Numbered from the stretch's first letter, positions 24,633 to 35,503 are shown. The stretch is DNA of 64,000 nt from JBCDCY01 sp039180875 (GCA_039180875.1 JBCDCY010000011.1:1-64000); one strand, 5' to 3'. Numbers and translations are program-made. Notes: generated by a model from the letters alone, not told the origin.

Positions 24633-25358
24633 TCAGTCGAGCGGCAGGATCGCCGCCGCCGCGCGCACCGGCACGGCGAGCGCGACCGTGCGGCCGCGCC
24701 AGGTCGCGATTGCCGAGATGACCGCGACCACGGCCGGTCCCTCTGCCGTCTCGGCCAGCACCGGCGCGCCCGAGACGCCGTGGGTCACGTCGCAGCCCAA
24801 GACCAGGCGCCCCGGCTCGGCCGCCAGCACAGGGCATCCAACCTCGATGGAGGGTGCCTCGGGCCGGTTCCGGCCGTAGCTCACCAGCGTCACCAGGGCA
24901 CCGGTCTCGACGGGGGGCCCGACGGCGATGGGGGCGAGGTCGAGCGCCGGCGCGATCTCGACCACCGCGATGTCGTCCGCTGTGCGCGCCAGGCCCATGG
25001 CGTCCATCTCGAAGTCCGGGTGGGGGTGCAGGGCCTCCGCCCGGCCATGGCCCGCGTGATCGCCGATCCGCCAGCCGGCGACGAAATGCACGCGGTCGGC
25101 CGTTACCGGGCGGAGGGAGCGGGGATGGTGCAGGCAGTGCGCCGCCGTCAGCACGCGGTCCGGCGCGATCAGCGTAGCGGTGCAGAACGTGGCACCGGCG
25201 ACGTTCAGCCGGCCGACGGCGGTCCAGGCCGCCGCCTCCTCCGCCTCCAGAAACCGCCGGCCCTCGCCAAAGGCCGCCCCGGCCCAGAGGGCTGCCGCCA
25301 GAGCCGCGAGCCAGCCCGCGGCGCGCCGATGCGGCGGCGGGTTACTCCGCCGCTTCAG
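24633..25358 (-). CDS. Second secreted trypsin-like serine protease, probable CTG start
   Basis: Paralogue of the protease at 22024-22908, about 241 residues. The triad is present: His in LTAAHC (about residue 74), Asp in DDIAVVEI, Ser in GVSGAP. Upstream of the GTG in VLTAAHC the conserved CTATLIAP block and a signal-peptide-like stretch (RAAGWLAALAAALWAGAAFG) are in frame. The true start must therefore lie further upstream. Between that stretch and the next in-frame stop there is no ATG, GTG or TTG; the only plausible initiator is CTG at 25356-25358, placed 6 bases after GGAGG. The gene would overlap the nitrilase 3' end by 17 bases. The start is inferred; the protease assignment is firm. 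Confidence 0.75.
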   Translation of the reverse strand: MKRRSNPPPHRRAAGWLAALAAALWAGAAFGEGRRFLEAEEAAAWTAVGRLNVAGATFCTATLIAPDRVLTAAHCLHHPRSLRPVTADRVHFVAGWRIGDHAGHGRAEALHPHPDFEMDAMGLARTADDIAVVEIAPALDLAPIAVGPPVETGALVTLVSYGRNRPEAPSIEVGCPVLAAEPGRLVLGCDVTHGVSGAPVLAETAEGPAVVAVISAIATWRGRTVALAVPVRAAAAILPLD

Positions 25359-26358
25359 GGGCGGCCTCCGCCGGGTCGAGCGGCTCGCCGTCTTCGACCA
25401 CCCGCAGACCCTCGCCGAACGGCATCATCACCGGGTTCGGCCGGTCGTTGAACATCAGGCGGAAGACGTCGGGGCGCGAATAGTGCCCGATCGGGTCGTG
25501 GGCCGACTTGGCGATGGCGATCATGTCGAGGTCGATGTCGGCGATCAGCAGGCCCTCCTCCGTCTCCGGGATCGGCTCGGCCAGGGGCGATCCGTCGGGG
25601 CCGAAGATCCGGGCGTGCCCGCCGCCCACCTTCAGGAACTCCCGCTTCTCCGGCGTGTCGCAGAGCATCTCCACCATCTCCTCGCTCACGTTGGCGCAGG
25701 AGGCGACGACGAAGCACTGGCCCTCGGCCGCGTACATCTGGCTGGCCGACTGGTTGAGCTCGGGCCCGAGCGCGTAGGCCGCGCCGAGATACAGGCTGAA
25801 GGAGGGCCAGGCGGCGCAGTGGATCTGCTCGCCCTGGGCATACATGGCGTATTTGGTCAGCGGCTGCAGATGCTCCCAACAGCAGAGCGCGCCGACCCGG
25901 CCGAGGGCGGTGTCCTGCACGGCGATGTGGCTGCCGTCGCCTTCGCCGAAGACGGTGCGCTCGACATGGGTCGGCTTCAACTTCCGCCGGCGCTGGATCG
26001 GTGCGCCGTCGGGGCCGTAGAACCACTGGCCCATGTAGAGGCTGCCGCCGGCCTTCTCCGAAACGCCGAACACGGCGTGCAGGCCGGCCCGGCCCACCGC
26101 CTCCCGCAATGCCATCTCGTGGCGCGAGCCCACCTCGATGGAGTTGGCGGCGTAGCGTCCGACGAACTGCATGCCCCAGGCGGGCGCGCCGAGCCAGATC
26201 CACCAGGGATAGCCGGGGATCCAGGTTTCGGGAAAGGCGATCAGATCCACGCCCTTGGCGCCCGCCTCCTCAATCAGGGCGATCGCCTTCGCGACCGAAG
26301 CGTCGAGGTCGAGGAACGCGGGGGCCGCCTGGACGGCCGCGACTTTCACGGTGGACAT
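25342..26358 (-). CDS. Nitrilase (carbon-nitrogen hydrolase)
   Basis: A 338-residue nitrilase-superfamily enzyme, branch 1 (true nitrilases), hydrolysing nitriles to carboxylic acids and ammonia in the cytoplasm. The catalytic triad is visible: Glu44 in FPETWIPGYPWW, Lys128 in KLKPTHVERTVF and Cys160 in GALCCWEHLQP. The start at 26358 follows GGAGAGACC and gives MSTVKVAAVQAAP, the usual family N terminus; the 15-residue upstream extension is polar. Substrate preference (aliphatic, aryl or arylaceto) cannot be fixed from motifs. It lies between the RTX/protease group and the AAA ATPase on the same strand, without clear operon partners. Confidence 0.92.
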   Translation of the reverse strand: MSTVKVAAVQAAPAFLDLDASVAKAIALIEEAGAKGVDLIAFPETWIPGYPWWIWLGAPAWGMQFVGRYAANSIEVGSRHEMALREAVGRAGLHAVFGVSEKAGGSLYMGQWFYGPDGAPIQRRRKLKPTHVERTVFGEGDGSHIAVQDTALGRVGALCCWEHLQPLTKYAMYAQGEQIHCAAWPSFSLYLGAAYALGPELNQSASQMYAAEGQCFVVASCANVSEEMVEMLCDTPEKREFLKVGGGHARIFGPDGSPLAEPIPETEEGLLIADIDLDMIAIAKSAHDPIGHYSRPDVFRLMFNDRPNPVMMPFGEGLRVVEDGEPLDPAEAAPEAAE

Positions 26359-26439
26359 CGTCGGTCTCTCCTTCTCTGGGTGGGCGTGCCGAGAGAGTGG
26401 CACGCCCTGTCCGATCGGCCAATGATCTTTGCGCGGAGC

Positions 26440-27671
26440 TCACTCCGCCGCGAGGGCGGGGCCGGTCAGGCCCGTTGCCGCAACGGCCCCTACGGGGTCC
26501 TCGGCATGGGCCAGCAGCCAGCCCTGGAGCGCGGCCGGAGTGACCCGCGACCCGCCGAGGGCGTCGCGGAAGCGGGCGGCCAGCGCCTCCTCGCCGGGGA
26601 AGAAGCGGGCGAAGAGACGCGCCGCCGCGGCCGCACCCACCGGTTCGAGCGCCATGTGGAGGTCGGCGCGGCCCGGGCGGATGAGCGCAGGATCGAGCCG
26701 CTGGACATGGTTGGTCGTCATGAAGAGCGCCCGCCCCTCCTGCGCCGCCACCCCGTCGATGGCGTTCAAAAGGCCGGAGAAGCTGACGCCCGCCCGCTTC
26801 TCGGCACTCTCACGCCCGGCAAAAACCGCGTCGATGTCCTCGATGGCGATCAGCGCATGGGCCGGGGCCATGACCATCGCCTCCCGCAATTCATCGTCGG
26901 TCAGGTCCGAACGGCCCACGTCGAGGTTAGCGATGTCGAGGCTGAGCTCCGAGGCGACCGCGCGGATGGCGCTCGACTTGCCGGTGCCCGGCGGCCCGTG
27001 CAGCAGATAACCCCGGCGCCACGGCACGCCGCGGGTCGCGTACCATTCGCGCGCGCCGAGGAAGCGGCGGACATCGACCAGCAGCCGCTCGACCCGGTCA
27101 TCGTCGCTGACGATCGTCGCAACGCTGCGCCGCGGCACGTCGCCCAGCCACTCCCAGCGTCCGCCAATCAGCAGATAGAAGCCGGGACCGATCCGCCGTT
27201 CCCGCCGGGCCAAGGCGGCGCCCTCGTCAATCCAGCCGCGGATCGTCTCGATCCGGCCGAAGGGGGCGCCGATGGTCAGCGTCTCGGGCGTCCGGGCATT
27301 GGCGACGGCGCTCTGCTCGCCGATCGAGCGATACAGGCGATAGGGCCGCCGCTCACGCCAGAACCAGTGGGCCCCGCTGTCGGGCACGAACAGCGGACGC
27401 CGGTGGCCGCGGCGCAGCTCGGCCGAGCGCACCCGCCGGACATGGGCGAGCGCGCCGGTCTCTTGCAGCCAGAGCGCGACATGGTCGTAGGCCGGGCTCG
27501 CCTTCTCGACGGTGACGGATACCCGATCCGCCGCGCAAGGAAGGTCGCGACCCGCCGCCAGAGCAGCCGCAGCGTCGCCACCGCCGCCCCGATCAGGCCG
27601 AGCGCCAGGCCGCCGGCGAACATCTCGCTGCCGAGCGCCCGGGCGATGTCGTCTTCCAGAGATGTCAGCAT
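26440..27671 (-). CDS. BCS1-like AAA ATPase with an N-terminal frameshift
   Basis: The C-terminal three quarters encode an AAA ATPase close to mitochondrial BCS1-type proteins: Walker A GPPGTGKSS, Walker B ALIAIEDIDAVF, sensor MTTNHVQRLDP and arginine finger RPGRADLHM. The expected N terminus, with a membrane helix (MFAGGLALGLIGAAVATLRLLW), is found in a different frame starting at 27671 and ending ARRI. The two frames meet near 27519-27525, where restoring one G after CGGCGG gives a continuous product of about 410 residues. As written, the main frame lacks the membrane helix. Frameshift or sequencing error cannot be told apart here. If intact it would be a membrane-anchored translocase or unfoldase. 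The gap 27672-27930 holds only GCCGCC/GGCGGC hairpins. Confidence 0.75.
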
Positions 27672-27930
27672 CGTCCTGCACCGCCCCGCCGCGCGCGGGG
27701 CTATTGAGCAAAGAAGGGCAAAGGAGCTTTAGGCGCGGACCACATGATCCACGCACATCGCTCCCGCCGATAGTTCAGGGACTGTCGCTCAGGCCGATCC
27801 CGGGCCGCCGGATGGGCGGCGACTTTCAACGATGACTTGCATGCCGCCCTCCTCTGCTTGGGGTCGGGCGGCGGTGACTACAGGGACGGGGCGATTCGAG
27901 CAAGCCTCACGGGCGCCGGCGCGACCCGGC

Positions 27931-30036
27931 TCAGCGCCCCTCGATCCGCCAGGCGCCGAGGATCAGGGCCGAGGCCAGCACCAGCATCAACCAACCGGGC
28001 GCGAGGGAGGTGAGGCGGATGTCGGCCACCTGGTAGGCGCCGCGCTCCGGCAAGCCGATCCAGCCGCGCCCGGCGGCCACGCGCCCCTCCCGCGTGCGGC
28101 GGATATTGGGCACGCCCTCCGTTACCCGGGTGATGGAGCCCTCCGTGGCATCCACCAATGGCTCCAGGATCTCGCCGGTGGAGATCGGGTTCTCGAACTC
28201 CTTCGGCGCGGCCGGGCCGACCGCGACCACGGTCGTCAGCACCCCGTCGGAGAGGCGGAAAAGGCCGTTCTCCTCAGCCCGAACCGTGGCCTGCCAGCGG
28301 CCGGGGGCGACCTCCTGAAACGGCAGGCTCTGGCGCTCGCCCGAGGGGGAGAGAAGTTCCAGATCGCCGATCTCGGTGTCGAGGGATCGGCGGGTGACGG
28401 TGATGTCGGGACCGGCGGCGGTGGCGCTCAGCACCTCCTCCTCCAGCTCCGGCTCCTGCATCAGCCAGTGCGCCACCCGGCGCAGCAGCTCGCCCTGGGG
28501 CCCGCCGCCCTCATAGCCGCGGGACCAGAGCCAGGCGTGGTCGGAGGCGAGAAGCGCGATCCGCCCCTCCCCCGGGCGGTCCAATACGAGGAGCGGCAGG
28601 CCCTCCGCCCCGGCCATTAGGGTGTGGCCGGCCTTCACCTCCAGCTCGATCAGGCGGAACCAGCGGCCCCAGGGCGGACGCCCCTCCTCATCCGGGCCGC
28701 CGCCGACCTCGAGCAGATCGTCGGTCACCGGGTGACGCCCGCCGACATCGGTCACCTCGGGGCGAAAACCGCCCTCCACCACCCGGGCGGTCGGAAAGGC
28801 CGGCAGCACGGCGCTGAGCGAGGTGCGGTAGAGGCTTTCGGCCCCCGCAAAGGCCGGACCGGCCGCGACCAGCACGGCGCCGCCGTCGTTGATGTAGCGG
28901 GCGATGTTTTCCAGGTAGGCGCTGGGCAGCACCCCCCGCCGGCGGTAGCGGTCAAAGATGATGAGGTCGAACTCGTCGATCTTCTCCAGGAAAAGCTCGC
29001 GGGTCGGGAACTCGATCAGGCTCAACTCGTTCACCGGCACGCCGTCCTGCTTCTCCGGCGGGCGCAGAATGGTGAAATGCACCAGATCGACGGAGGCATC
29101 GGCCTTCAGCAGGTTGCGCCACGTGCGCTCGCCGGCATGAGGCTCGCCCGAGATCAGCAGCACCCGCAGCCGGTCCCGCACCCCGTTGATCGAGACGATG
29201 GCGGTGTTGTTGCGCCCGGTCAGCTCCTCCTCGTCGGCCGGGATGGAGAATTGCAGCACGTTCGGCCCGCCATGGGCGATCTCGAGCGGCAGATCGAAGG
29301 AACGGTTGACCGGCACCTCGGCGCTGACCGGGGCGCCGCCGTCCACGGTGGCGGTGAGCGTCAGGGTCTCGTCGGCGCTGGGGGCCTCGCCGAGGCTCTC
29401 GACGCGAAGGCGCAGGGTCACCGGCTCGCCCACGATGGCGAAGGCCGGGGCGGTTTCCACCACCAGGCGGCGGTCCCACTCCTCCTCCGTGCCGGTGAGC
29501 AGCACGTGGACCGGGGCCGGCAAGGTGGTGAGCAGTTCGGGGTCGTGGGCCCGGCCGTCGGTGACGACGATGGCGCCGGCCAGACGGCCGGGTGGCACCT
29601 CGGCCGCCGCATCGGCCAGACCGCGGAGCAGCGCCGTACCGCGGTCGCGCACGCCGACCGCACCGGCCGCGCCGTCGCGCACCCGCACCTCGCGCCATTC
29701 GATCGGCGCATCCTCGGCCCGGGCGATGCTCAGCGCCTCGAGCTGGGCCAGAAGCGCCTCCCGCGCCTCAGCCAACTGCTCGGCCCGGGGCAGGATCGTC
29801 TGGCTGGAGGTTTCGTCGAGTACAATCAGCGCCACATCCGGCAAGGGATCGCGCAGCTCCTGGCGGAGGGAGGGATTGGCGAGTGCCGCCAGCAGCACCA
29901 GGGCCGCCAGGGCCCGCAGCCACCAGCCCGACAGCCCGCGCCAGATCGCAAAGATCAGCAGGATGCCGGAGGCCGCCGCCAAAACGACGAGCAGCGGCCA
30001 GGGCAGAAGCGGGGCGAAGGCGACGGTGCTGGTCAT
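27931..30036 (-). CDS. Membrane-anchored GATase-like protein of the MoxR cluster
   Basis: A 701-residue protein with two N-terminal hydrophobic segments (about 8-28 and 36-55), a large extracytoplasmic part and a C-terminal helix (about 680-697). The first domain looks VWA-like (DVALIVLDETSSQ, AIVVTDGRAHD). The central part has the class I glutamine amidotransferase-like flavodoxin fold of the cluster's usual third membrane protein (LRVLLISGEPHAGERTWRNLLK, FDLIIFDRY, YINDGGAVLVAAGPAF). I see no catalytic Cys-His-Glu triad, so it is probably structural. Its ATG overlaps the DUF4159 stop by four bases. Clusters of this kind are linked to envelope stress or chaperoning of oxidoreductases in some bacteria, but the function is open. 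Confidence 0.75.
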   Translation of the reverse strand: MTSTVAFAPLLPWPLLVVLAAASGILLIFAIWRGLSGWWLRALAALVLLAALANPSLRQELRDPLPDVALIVLDETSSQTILPRAEQLAEAREALLAQLEALSIARAEDAPIEWREVRVRDGAAGAVGVRDRGTALLRGLADAAAEVPPGRLAGAIVVTDGRAHDPELLTTLPAPVHVLLTGTEEEWDRRLVVETAPAFAIVGEPVTLRLRVESLGEAPSADETLTLTATVDGGAPVSAEVPVNRSFDLPLEIAHGGPNVLQFSIPADEEELTGRNNTAIVSINGVRDRLRVLLISGEPHAGERTWRNLLKADASVDLVHFTILRPPEKQDGVPVNELSLIEFPTRELFLEKIDEFDLIIFDRYRRRGVLPSAYLENIARYINDGGAVLVAAGPAFAGAESLYRTSLSAVLPAFPTARVVEGGFRPEVTDVGGRHPVTDDLLEVGGGPDEEGRPPWGRWFRLIELEVKAGHTLMAGAEGLPLLVLDRPGEGRIALLASDHAWLWSRGYEGGGPQGELLRRVAHWLMQEPELEEEVLSATAAGPDITVTRRSLDTEIGDLELLSPSGERQSLPFQEVAPGRWQATVRAEENGLFRLSDGVLTTVVAVGPAAPKEFENPISTGEILEPLVDATEGSITRVTEGVPNIRRTREGRVAAGRGWIGLPERGAYQVADIRLTSLAPGWLMLVLASALILGAWRIEGR

Positions 30037-32813
30037 TGGCCAAGCCGGTTCAGAAGGGCGGGCACATGCACCTGGTCGGACTTGTAGTTACCGGTCAGCA
30101 CGTACATCACCAGATTGACGCCCAGGCGGCGCGCCATCTCCCGCTGGCGCTGCCCGCCGAGGGAGCGGCCGATGGGCAGGAGGTCGTTGCCCGCCTCATC
30201 TATCGCCCAGGCCGCGGCCCAGTCATTGCCGCCGATCACCACCGGAGAGACGCCGTCGTTGAGGTTGCGGAAGGGCAGCCCCTCCACCTCCTCCGCATCG
30301 GGCGCCGCCTCGACCCAGAGCTCGCCAGAGGTGTAGCGCCCCGGGAAGGTCTGCAGCAGGTAGAAGGTGCGCGTCAGCACATGGTCGTCCGGCACGCGGT
30401 CGAGGGGCGGGATGTCGAGGCCGGCGGCGATCCGGCGCAGCATCCGCCCGTTCGGCGTGCCGCCCCCGAAAGAGCCGCCGAGATCGGCGTCGCGGGTGTC
30501 GAAGAAGATCATGCCGCCCGAGCGCATGAAGGCGTTGAGCTTGGCATTGGCCTCGGGCGACGGCAGGTCCTGGAACTCGCTGATCGGCCAGTATAGCAGC
30601 GGGTAAAAGGCAAGCTCGTCGGTCTCCAGGTCGATCGCCACGGGCTCGATGGGCTCGATGGCGGTGCGTTGCGTGAGGACGCGGGAGAGGCCGCGCAGCC
30701 CGGCCCGGCTGATCCGATCGACCCGGGCATCGCCGGTCTCGACATAGGCCAGCACCGTCTCGCTGGTGGCGTAAAGCGCCCGATCCTCCGGCGCACCGGT
30801 CTGGGCGATGGCCGGCGGGGCAAAGGCAAGCGGGGCGAACAGGATGGCCAGCGCCGCGGCCGCCGCCCGCCCGGCCAGGCGCCCGCCGAGCGCCAGCGTG
30901 GCGAGGATGTCGATGGCGAGCAGCGCGAGGGCGACGGCGATCAGCCAGGGCTTCAATGTCGTCTCCTCTCGCTGGACCAGGGCGTCGATAATGGCGCTGT
31001 CGGGATAGGTGGCCGCCTGTAGCGTCGCCTCCTCCGTCAGCAGGTTGATCGCGACGCTGCGGTCGCCGGCGCGGTAGAGGCCGGGCGGCGCGTCCGGCCC
31101 TGGCGGCGCGGTGGCCAGGCGTGCGCCGTCGACTGCCGTCTCGCGGTCCGGCCGGATCACAGCGCCGAAGCCGTCAAGCACCAGCTCCGGCGTCCAGGCA
31201 GTGCCCTCGAGCGCGCCGGCGTCCAGCGCGGACACCCGGGCGGAGACCGCCAGCCGCTCCAGCATATCGACGAAGAGGCCCGAGAGCGGCAGGGACGACC
31301 ATTCGGCATTGGCGGTGACGTGGAACAGCACGACCCGGCCCCGGCCGCGGTCAGCGCCGGTCACCAGGGGCGTGCCGTCCTCGAGCGCCGCCATCACCCG
31401 CTCGGGCAAGTCGGGGTCGGGTTGCGCCATCACCTGGCTGGTGACGGAGACATCTTCGGGCAGGGTCAGGCCGACGAAGGGCGAGCCTTCGGGGAACGGG
31501 CGAAGCTGCTTCGGCGCGCCCCAGCTCATCGCCCCACCGACGGAGCGGCCGCCGGCGCGGAGACGCACCGGCAGCAGCGGATCGCGCTCCGTCTGCCCGG
31601 CCCCGCTGGCGGCGAGCCGCGGCCCGGCGAAGCGGATCAGCACGCCACCGGCCTCCACCCACTCGCCAAGGGCCTCGGCTTCCGCCAGGGCGAGCGTGCC
31701 GACATCGGCCAGGATGACGACGTCGGGGGCGGCGAGCAGCATGTCGGTCAGCGGCGCCTCGATCAGCTCCGCCGTCGGCTCCAGCGCATTGCGCAGATAG
31801 TGCAGCGGCGAGAGCAGGCGCTGGCTTTCCTGCCGGGCCTGGCCGGCCAGCAGGCCCACCTTGCGACGGCGGAGCGCATCGTCGGTCAGCGCCACCGCGC
31901 CCGCAGCGCGTACCGTCTCGATCTCGAACCGGGCGACGCGGTTGCGGAGCTCGATCGGCATCTCGATCAACGCCTCGGCCTCTAGCTCTCCCGGCTCGAA
32001 TACCGCCTCGGCACTGCCGAGCCGACGCTCGATGCCGGTGGGATCGGGGCCGTAGGCGACGACGGTCCGCCGCTCCTCCCCCAGATCCTCGGCCCGCAGC
32101 ACGGTGAGGCTGAGCGCGTCGTCGGCGAAGATCGCGGGGCGCAGGCCCGGGGCCGGTCGGCCCGGCAGGACGACGGTGACGGGGCCGAGGGCGCCGAGCG
32201 CCGCGCCAAGCTCCTCCGCCTCCCCCACCTGGTGGTCGAGCCCGTCGGAGATCCAGAGCGTCTCCTCGATCTCAGGGGCGTTGAAGGCGAGCCAGGCGGC
32301 GAAACCCAGCCGATCCGGCGCCCAGGCGGCGGGCAGAAGGCCGGAGATCGGGCCGCTCCAGTCCGTCGCCGCGCGGAAGGTCAGCACATCGTCGGGCGGG
32401 CCGTCACTCAACACCGTGAGCGCCACCGGCCGGCCGGCCCGGGCCGCATCCTCGATCGCCGCCTCGGCCCGAGCTTGGCGGAGGGTCCAGTCGGGGGCCG
32501 AGGCCCAACCGCCGTCCATCACGATCAGCAAAGGCCCGTCTCCGGTCGTCGGCCGCTCGGGGTTCAGCACCGGCTCGGCAAAGGCCAGGATCGCCGCCGC
32601 CACCGCCGCCAGGCGGAGCAGAAGCAGCCACCAGGGTGTCCGATCCGGCATCTTCTCCGGATCGCGGAGGCCAAGCAGCAGGCGCACGCCGGGAAAGGCC
32701 AGCCGCCGCGGCGCCGGCGGTACGGCGCGGAGCAGCCACCAGAGCACAGGCAACAGTAGCAGGCCCGCCAGCAACCATGGCGTGAGGAAGGCGAGTGCGC
32801 CGAGGCTCAGCAC
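30033..32813 (-). CDS. BatA/DUF4159 double-domain membrane protein
   Basis: A 926-residue protein starting with GTG at 32813 after a GAGGGGG ribosome-binding site. Residues 1-80 are the aerotolerance-regulator N-terminal (BatA) domain with two membrane helices (FLTPWLLAGLLLLPVLWWLLRA). A VWA-like region (LLIVMDGGWASAP) and a long periplasmic middle follow, then another pair of helices (about 650-700). The C-terminal DUF4159 domain (about 710-926) shows YPLLYWPISEF, GGMIFFDTRD and RMLRRIAAGL. It forms a membrane complex candidate with the DUF58 and GATase-like proteins and the MoxR ATPase; their gene overlaps imply equal expression. Biochemical function is unknown. Confidence 0.82.
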   Translation of the reverse strand: MLSLGALAFLTPWLLAGLLLLPVLWWLLRAVPPAPRRLAFPGVRLLLGLRDPEKMPDRTPWWLLLLRLAAVAAAILAFAEPVLNPERPTTGDGPLLIVMDGGWASAPDWTLRQARAEAAIEDAARAGRPVALTVLSDGPPDDVLTFRAATDWSGPISGLLPAAWAPDRLGFAAWLAFNAPEIEETLWISDGLDHQVGEAEELGAALGALGPVTVVLPGRPAPGLRPAIFADDALSLTVLRAEDLGEERRTVVAYGPDPTGIERRLGSAEAVFEPGELEAEALIEMPIELRNRVARFEIETVRAAGAVALTDDALRRRKVGLLAGQARQESQRLLSPLHYLRNALEPTAELIEAPLTDMLLAAPDVVILADVGTLALAEAEALGEWVEAGGVLIRFAGPRLAASGAGQTERDPLLPVRLRAGGRSVGGAMSWGAPKQLRPFPEGSPFVGLTLPEDVSVTSQVMAQPDPDLPERVMAALEDGTPLVTGADRGRGRVVLFHVTANAEWSSLPLSGLFVDMLERLAVSARVSALDAGALEGTAWTPELVLDGFGAVIRPDRETAVDGARLATAPPGPDAPPGLYRAGDRSVAINLLTEEATLQAATYPDSAIIDALVQREETTLKPWLIAVALALLAIDILATLALGGRLAGRAAAAALAILFAPLAFAPPAIAQTGAPEDRALYATSETVLAYVETGDARVDRISRAGLRGLSRVLTQRTAIEPIEPVAIDLETDELAFYPLLYWPISEFQDLPSPEANAKLNAFMRSGGMIFFDTRDADLGGSFGGGTPNGRMLRRIAAGLDIPPLDRVPDDHVLTRTFYLLQTFPGRYTSGELWVEAAPDAEEVEGLPFRNLNDGVSPVVIGGNDWAAAWAIDEAGNDLLPIGRSLGGQRQREMARRLGVNLVMYVLTGNYKSDQVHVPALLNRLGQ

Positions 32814-32823
32814 CGGCGCCCCC

Positions 32824-33743
32824 TCACCGCACGCCGCCGATCGCCATGTAGAGCCAAAGCAATGCCCGGCGCGGGCTCTCCGACGTGCGATGGATCAGGC
32901 ATTGCCAGCCGGTGCGCCGCGCGGTGTCCATCAGCTCGGCCCGGCGCTCGGCCAGCCGCGCCTGATAGGCGGTGCGCAGGGCCCGGGCGCGCTGGGTCTC
33001 GAAGCTGACGCTGCCGCCCATGGACTCGAAGATGTTGCGACCGTCGAACGGGAACGTCTCCTCACTCTCATCCACGATCTGGATATAGGCGCCCGAGACG
33101 CCGGCATCAGCCGCCTGGCCGAGCGCGGTGAAGATCGCATCGCGCGGGCCCATGAAATCGCTGAGAAAAACCGCCTTTCCGGGTGGCAAGGTTTCGCCTT
33201 CGGGCGGCGCGCCGTAGTCCGGCCGGTCCGCCCGCTCATGCGCCAGCGCCGTGGCCAGGCGGCGGAGACGGGTCTCCCCACCCCGGGGCTGAGACAGGGG
33301 TGAGCCGAGCAGCGCCACCCGCTCCCCCGCCCGCACCAGCAGCACCGAGAGCGCGAGGGCCAGCACCTGGGCCCGTTCCCGCTTGCTTCGGGCGCTGCGG
33401 GCGCTGCGGTAATCCATGGCGCTCGAATCGTCGACCCAGAAGGAGACGGTCTGCGCCGCCTCCCACTCCATCTCCCGGATATAGAGATGGTCGGAGCGGC
33501 CGGAGCGGCGCCAGTCGATGGCCGGCAGGGGATCGCCGGGGCCAGCTTGGCGATACTGCCAGAAGGTCTCGCCATGGCCGGGGCGGCGGCGGCCATGCAC
33601 CCCCATGGCCACGGTGGCGGCCAGGGCCTCCGCCTCGGCCAGCAGGGGCGGCAGCGCACCCGCGATCTTCGCCGCGTCGCGGCGCAGCAGGATGGCGCGG
33701 CTGGCGTCGTCCCGGATCGAGGAGCTGGCGCGGCCCTCTGCCA

Positions 33744-33744
<1 letters not shown>
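32824..33744 (-). CDS. DUF58 domain protein
   Basis: A 306-residue soluble protein with the DUF58 core GRRRPGHGETFWQYRQAGPGDPLPAIDWRRSGRSDHLYIREMEWE. After it comes a VWA-like fold (VSFWVDDSSAMDYRS, AVFLSDFMGPRDA). DUF58 proteins usually partner with a MoxR AAA ATPase encoded next door; here the ATG at 33744 shares one base with the moxR stop (TGATG). The VWA part has a degenerate MIDAS (DDSSAM instead of DxSxS), so metal-dependent ligand binding is uncertain. The DUF4159 gene starts 10 bp downstream. Confidence 0.88.
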
Positions 33745-34754
<1,010 letters not shown>

Positions 34755-34861
34755 CGCAACGATCCCTCTGCCTCGGGCGATCCGCGCCCGCTTCATTCAT
34801 CTGCCCGGACGCTCTATGTTCGGGATAGAGACTGAGAATAACGCCCGATCGGGAAATGGCC

Positions 34862-35503
34862 ATGAGCGATGCGCCTCAAAACCCCGCGACCGATGCGCCC
34901 GCGGCCCCGCCGAGCGCCGAGGGCATCGCCGCGGCGGCCAAGGCGGCGTCCAAGAAAGGGCCGCCGCCGGTGCATCTCTGGAACCCGCCGTTCTGCGGCG
35001 ACATCGACATGCGGATCGCCCGGGACGGCACCTGGTTCTACCTCGGCACGCCGATCGGTCGCCCGGCGATGGTGAAGCTCTTCTCCTCGATCCTGCGCCA
35101 TGACGAGGACGGCAAGTTCTACCTCGTCACGCCGGTGGAGAAGGTGGGCATCACGGTCGACGACGCCCCCTTCGTCGCCCAGGATTTCAGCGCGGAGGGG
35201 GTGGGAGAGGACCAGATTGTGACCTTCACCACCCATGTCGGCGACAGCGTGACCGCCGGGGCGGAGCATCCGATACGGGTGGAGCGCGATCCCGAAACCG
35301 GGGAGCCGTCGCCCTATGTCCATGTGCGCGCTCGGCTCGAGGCGCTGATCGACCGCAAGAGCTTTTACCGCCTGGTCGACATCGGCAACCATGCGGAGGT
35401 GGAGGGCGAGCGCTGGTTCGGCCTCTGGTCCGGCGGCCGCTTCTTCCCGTTCGTCCCGTCGCGAGACTTGCCGGACGAGGCTGAGGCTGCTCAGGGGCCG
35501 TAA
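34862..35503 (+). CDS. DUF1285 family protein
   Basis: About 213 residues. The DUF1285 core begins at about residue 40 (VHLWNPPFCGDIDMRIARDGTWFYLGTPIGRPAMVKLFSSIL) and includes FYLVTPVEKVGITVDDAPF and YRLVDIG. Structures of the family show a PH-like/barrel fold, with suggested roles in signalling; function is unknown. The first 35 residues are Ala/Pro-rich and disordered. ATG at 34856 or 34862 are both usable. Divergence from moxR within 110 bp suggests shared regulation with that cluster. The last 13 bases overlap the convergent glycosyltransferase gene. Confidence 0.85.
   Translation: MSDAPQNPATDAPAAPPSAEGIAAAAKAASKKGPPPVHLWNPPFCGDIDMRIARDGTWFYLGTPIGRPAMVKLFSSILRHDEDGKFYLVTPVEKVGITVDDAPFVAQDFSAEGVGEDQIVTFTTHVGDSVTAGAEHPIRVERDPETGEPSPYVHVRARLEALIDRKSFYRLVDIGNHAEVEGERWFGLWSGGRFFPFVPSRDLPDEAEAAQGP

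Noticed and set aside
25180..27732. An 850-codon open frame opposite the nitrilase and AAA ATPase
   Set aside because: Shadow frame; protein is Arg/Gly/His-rich without motifs.
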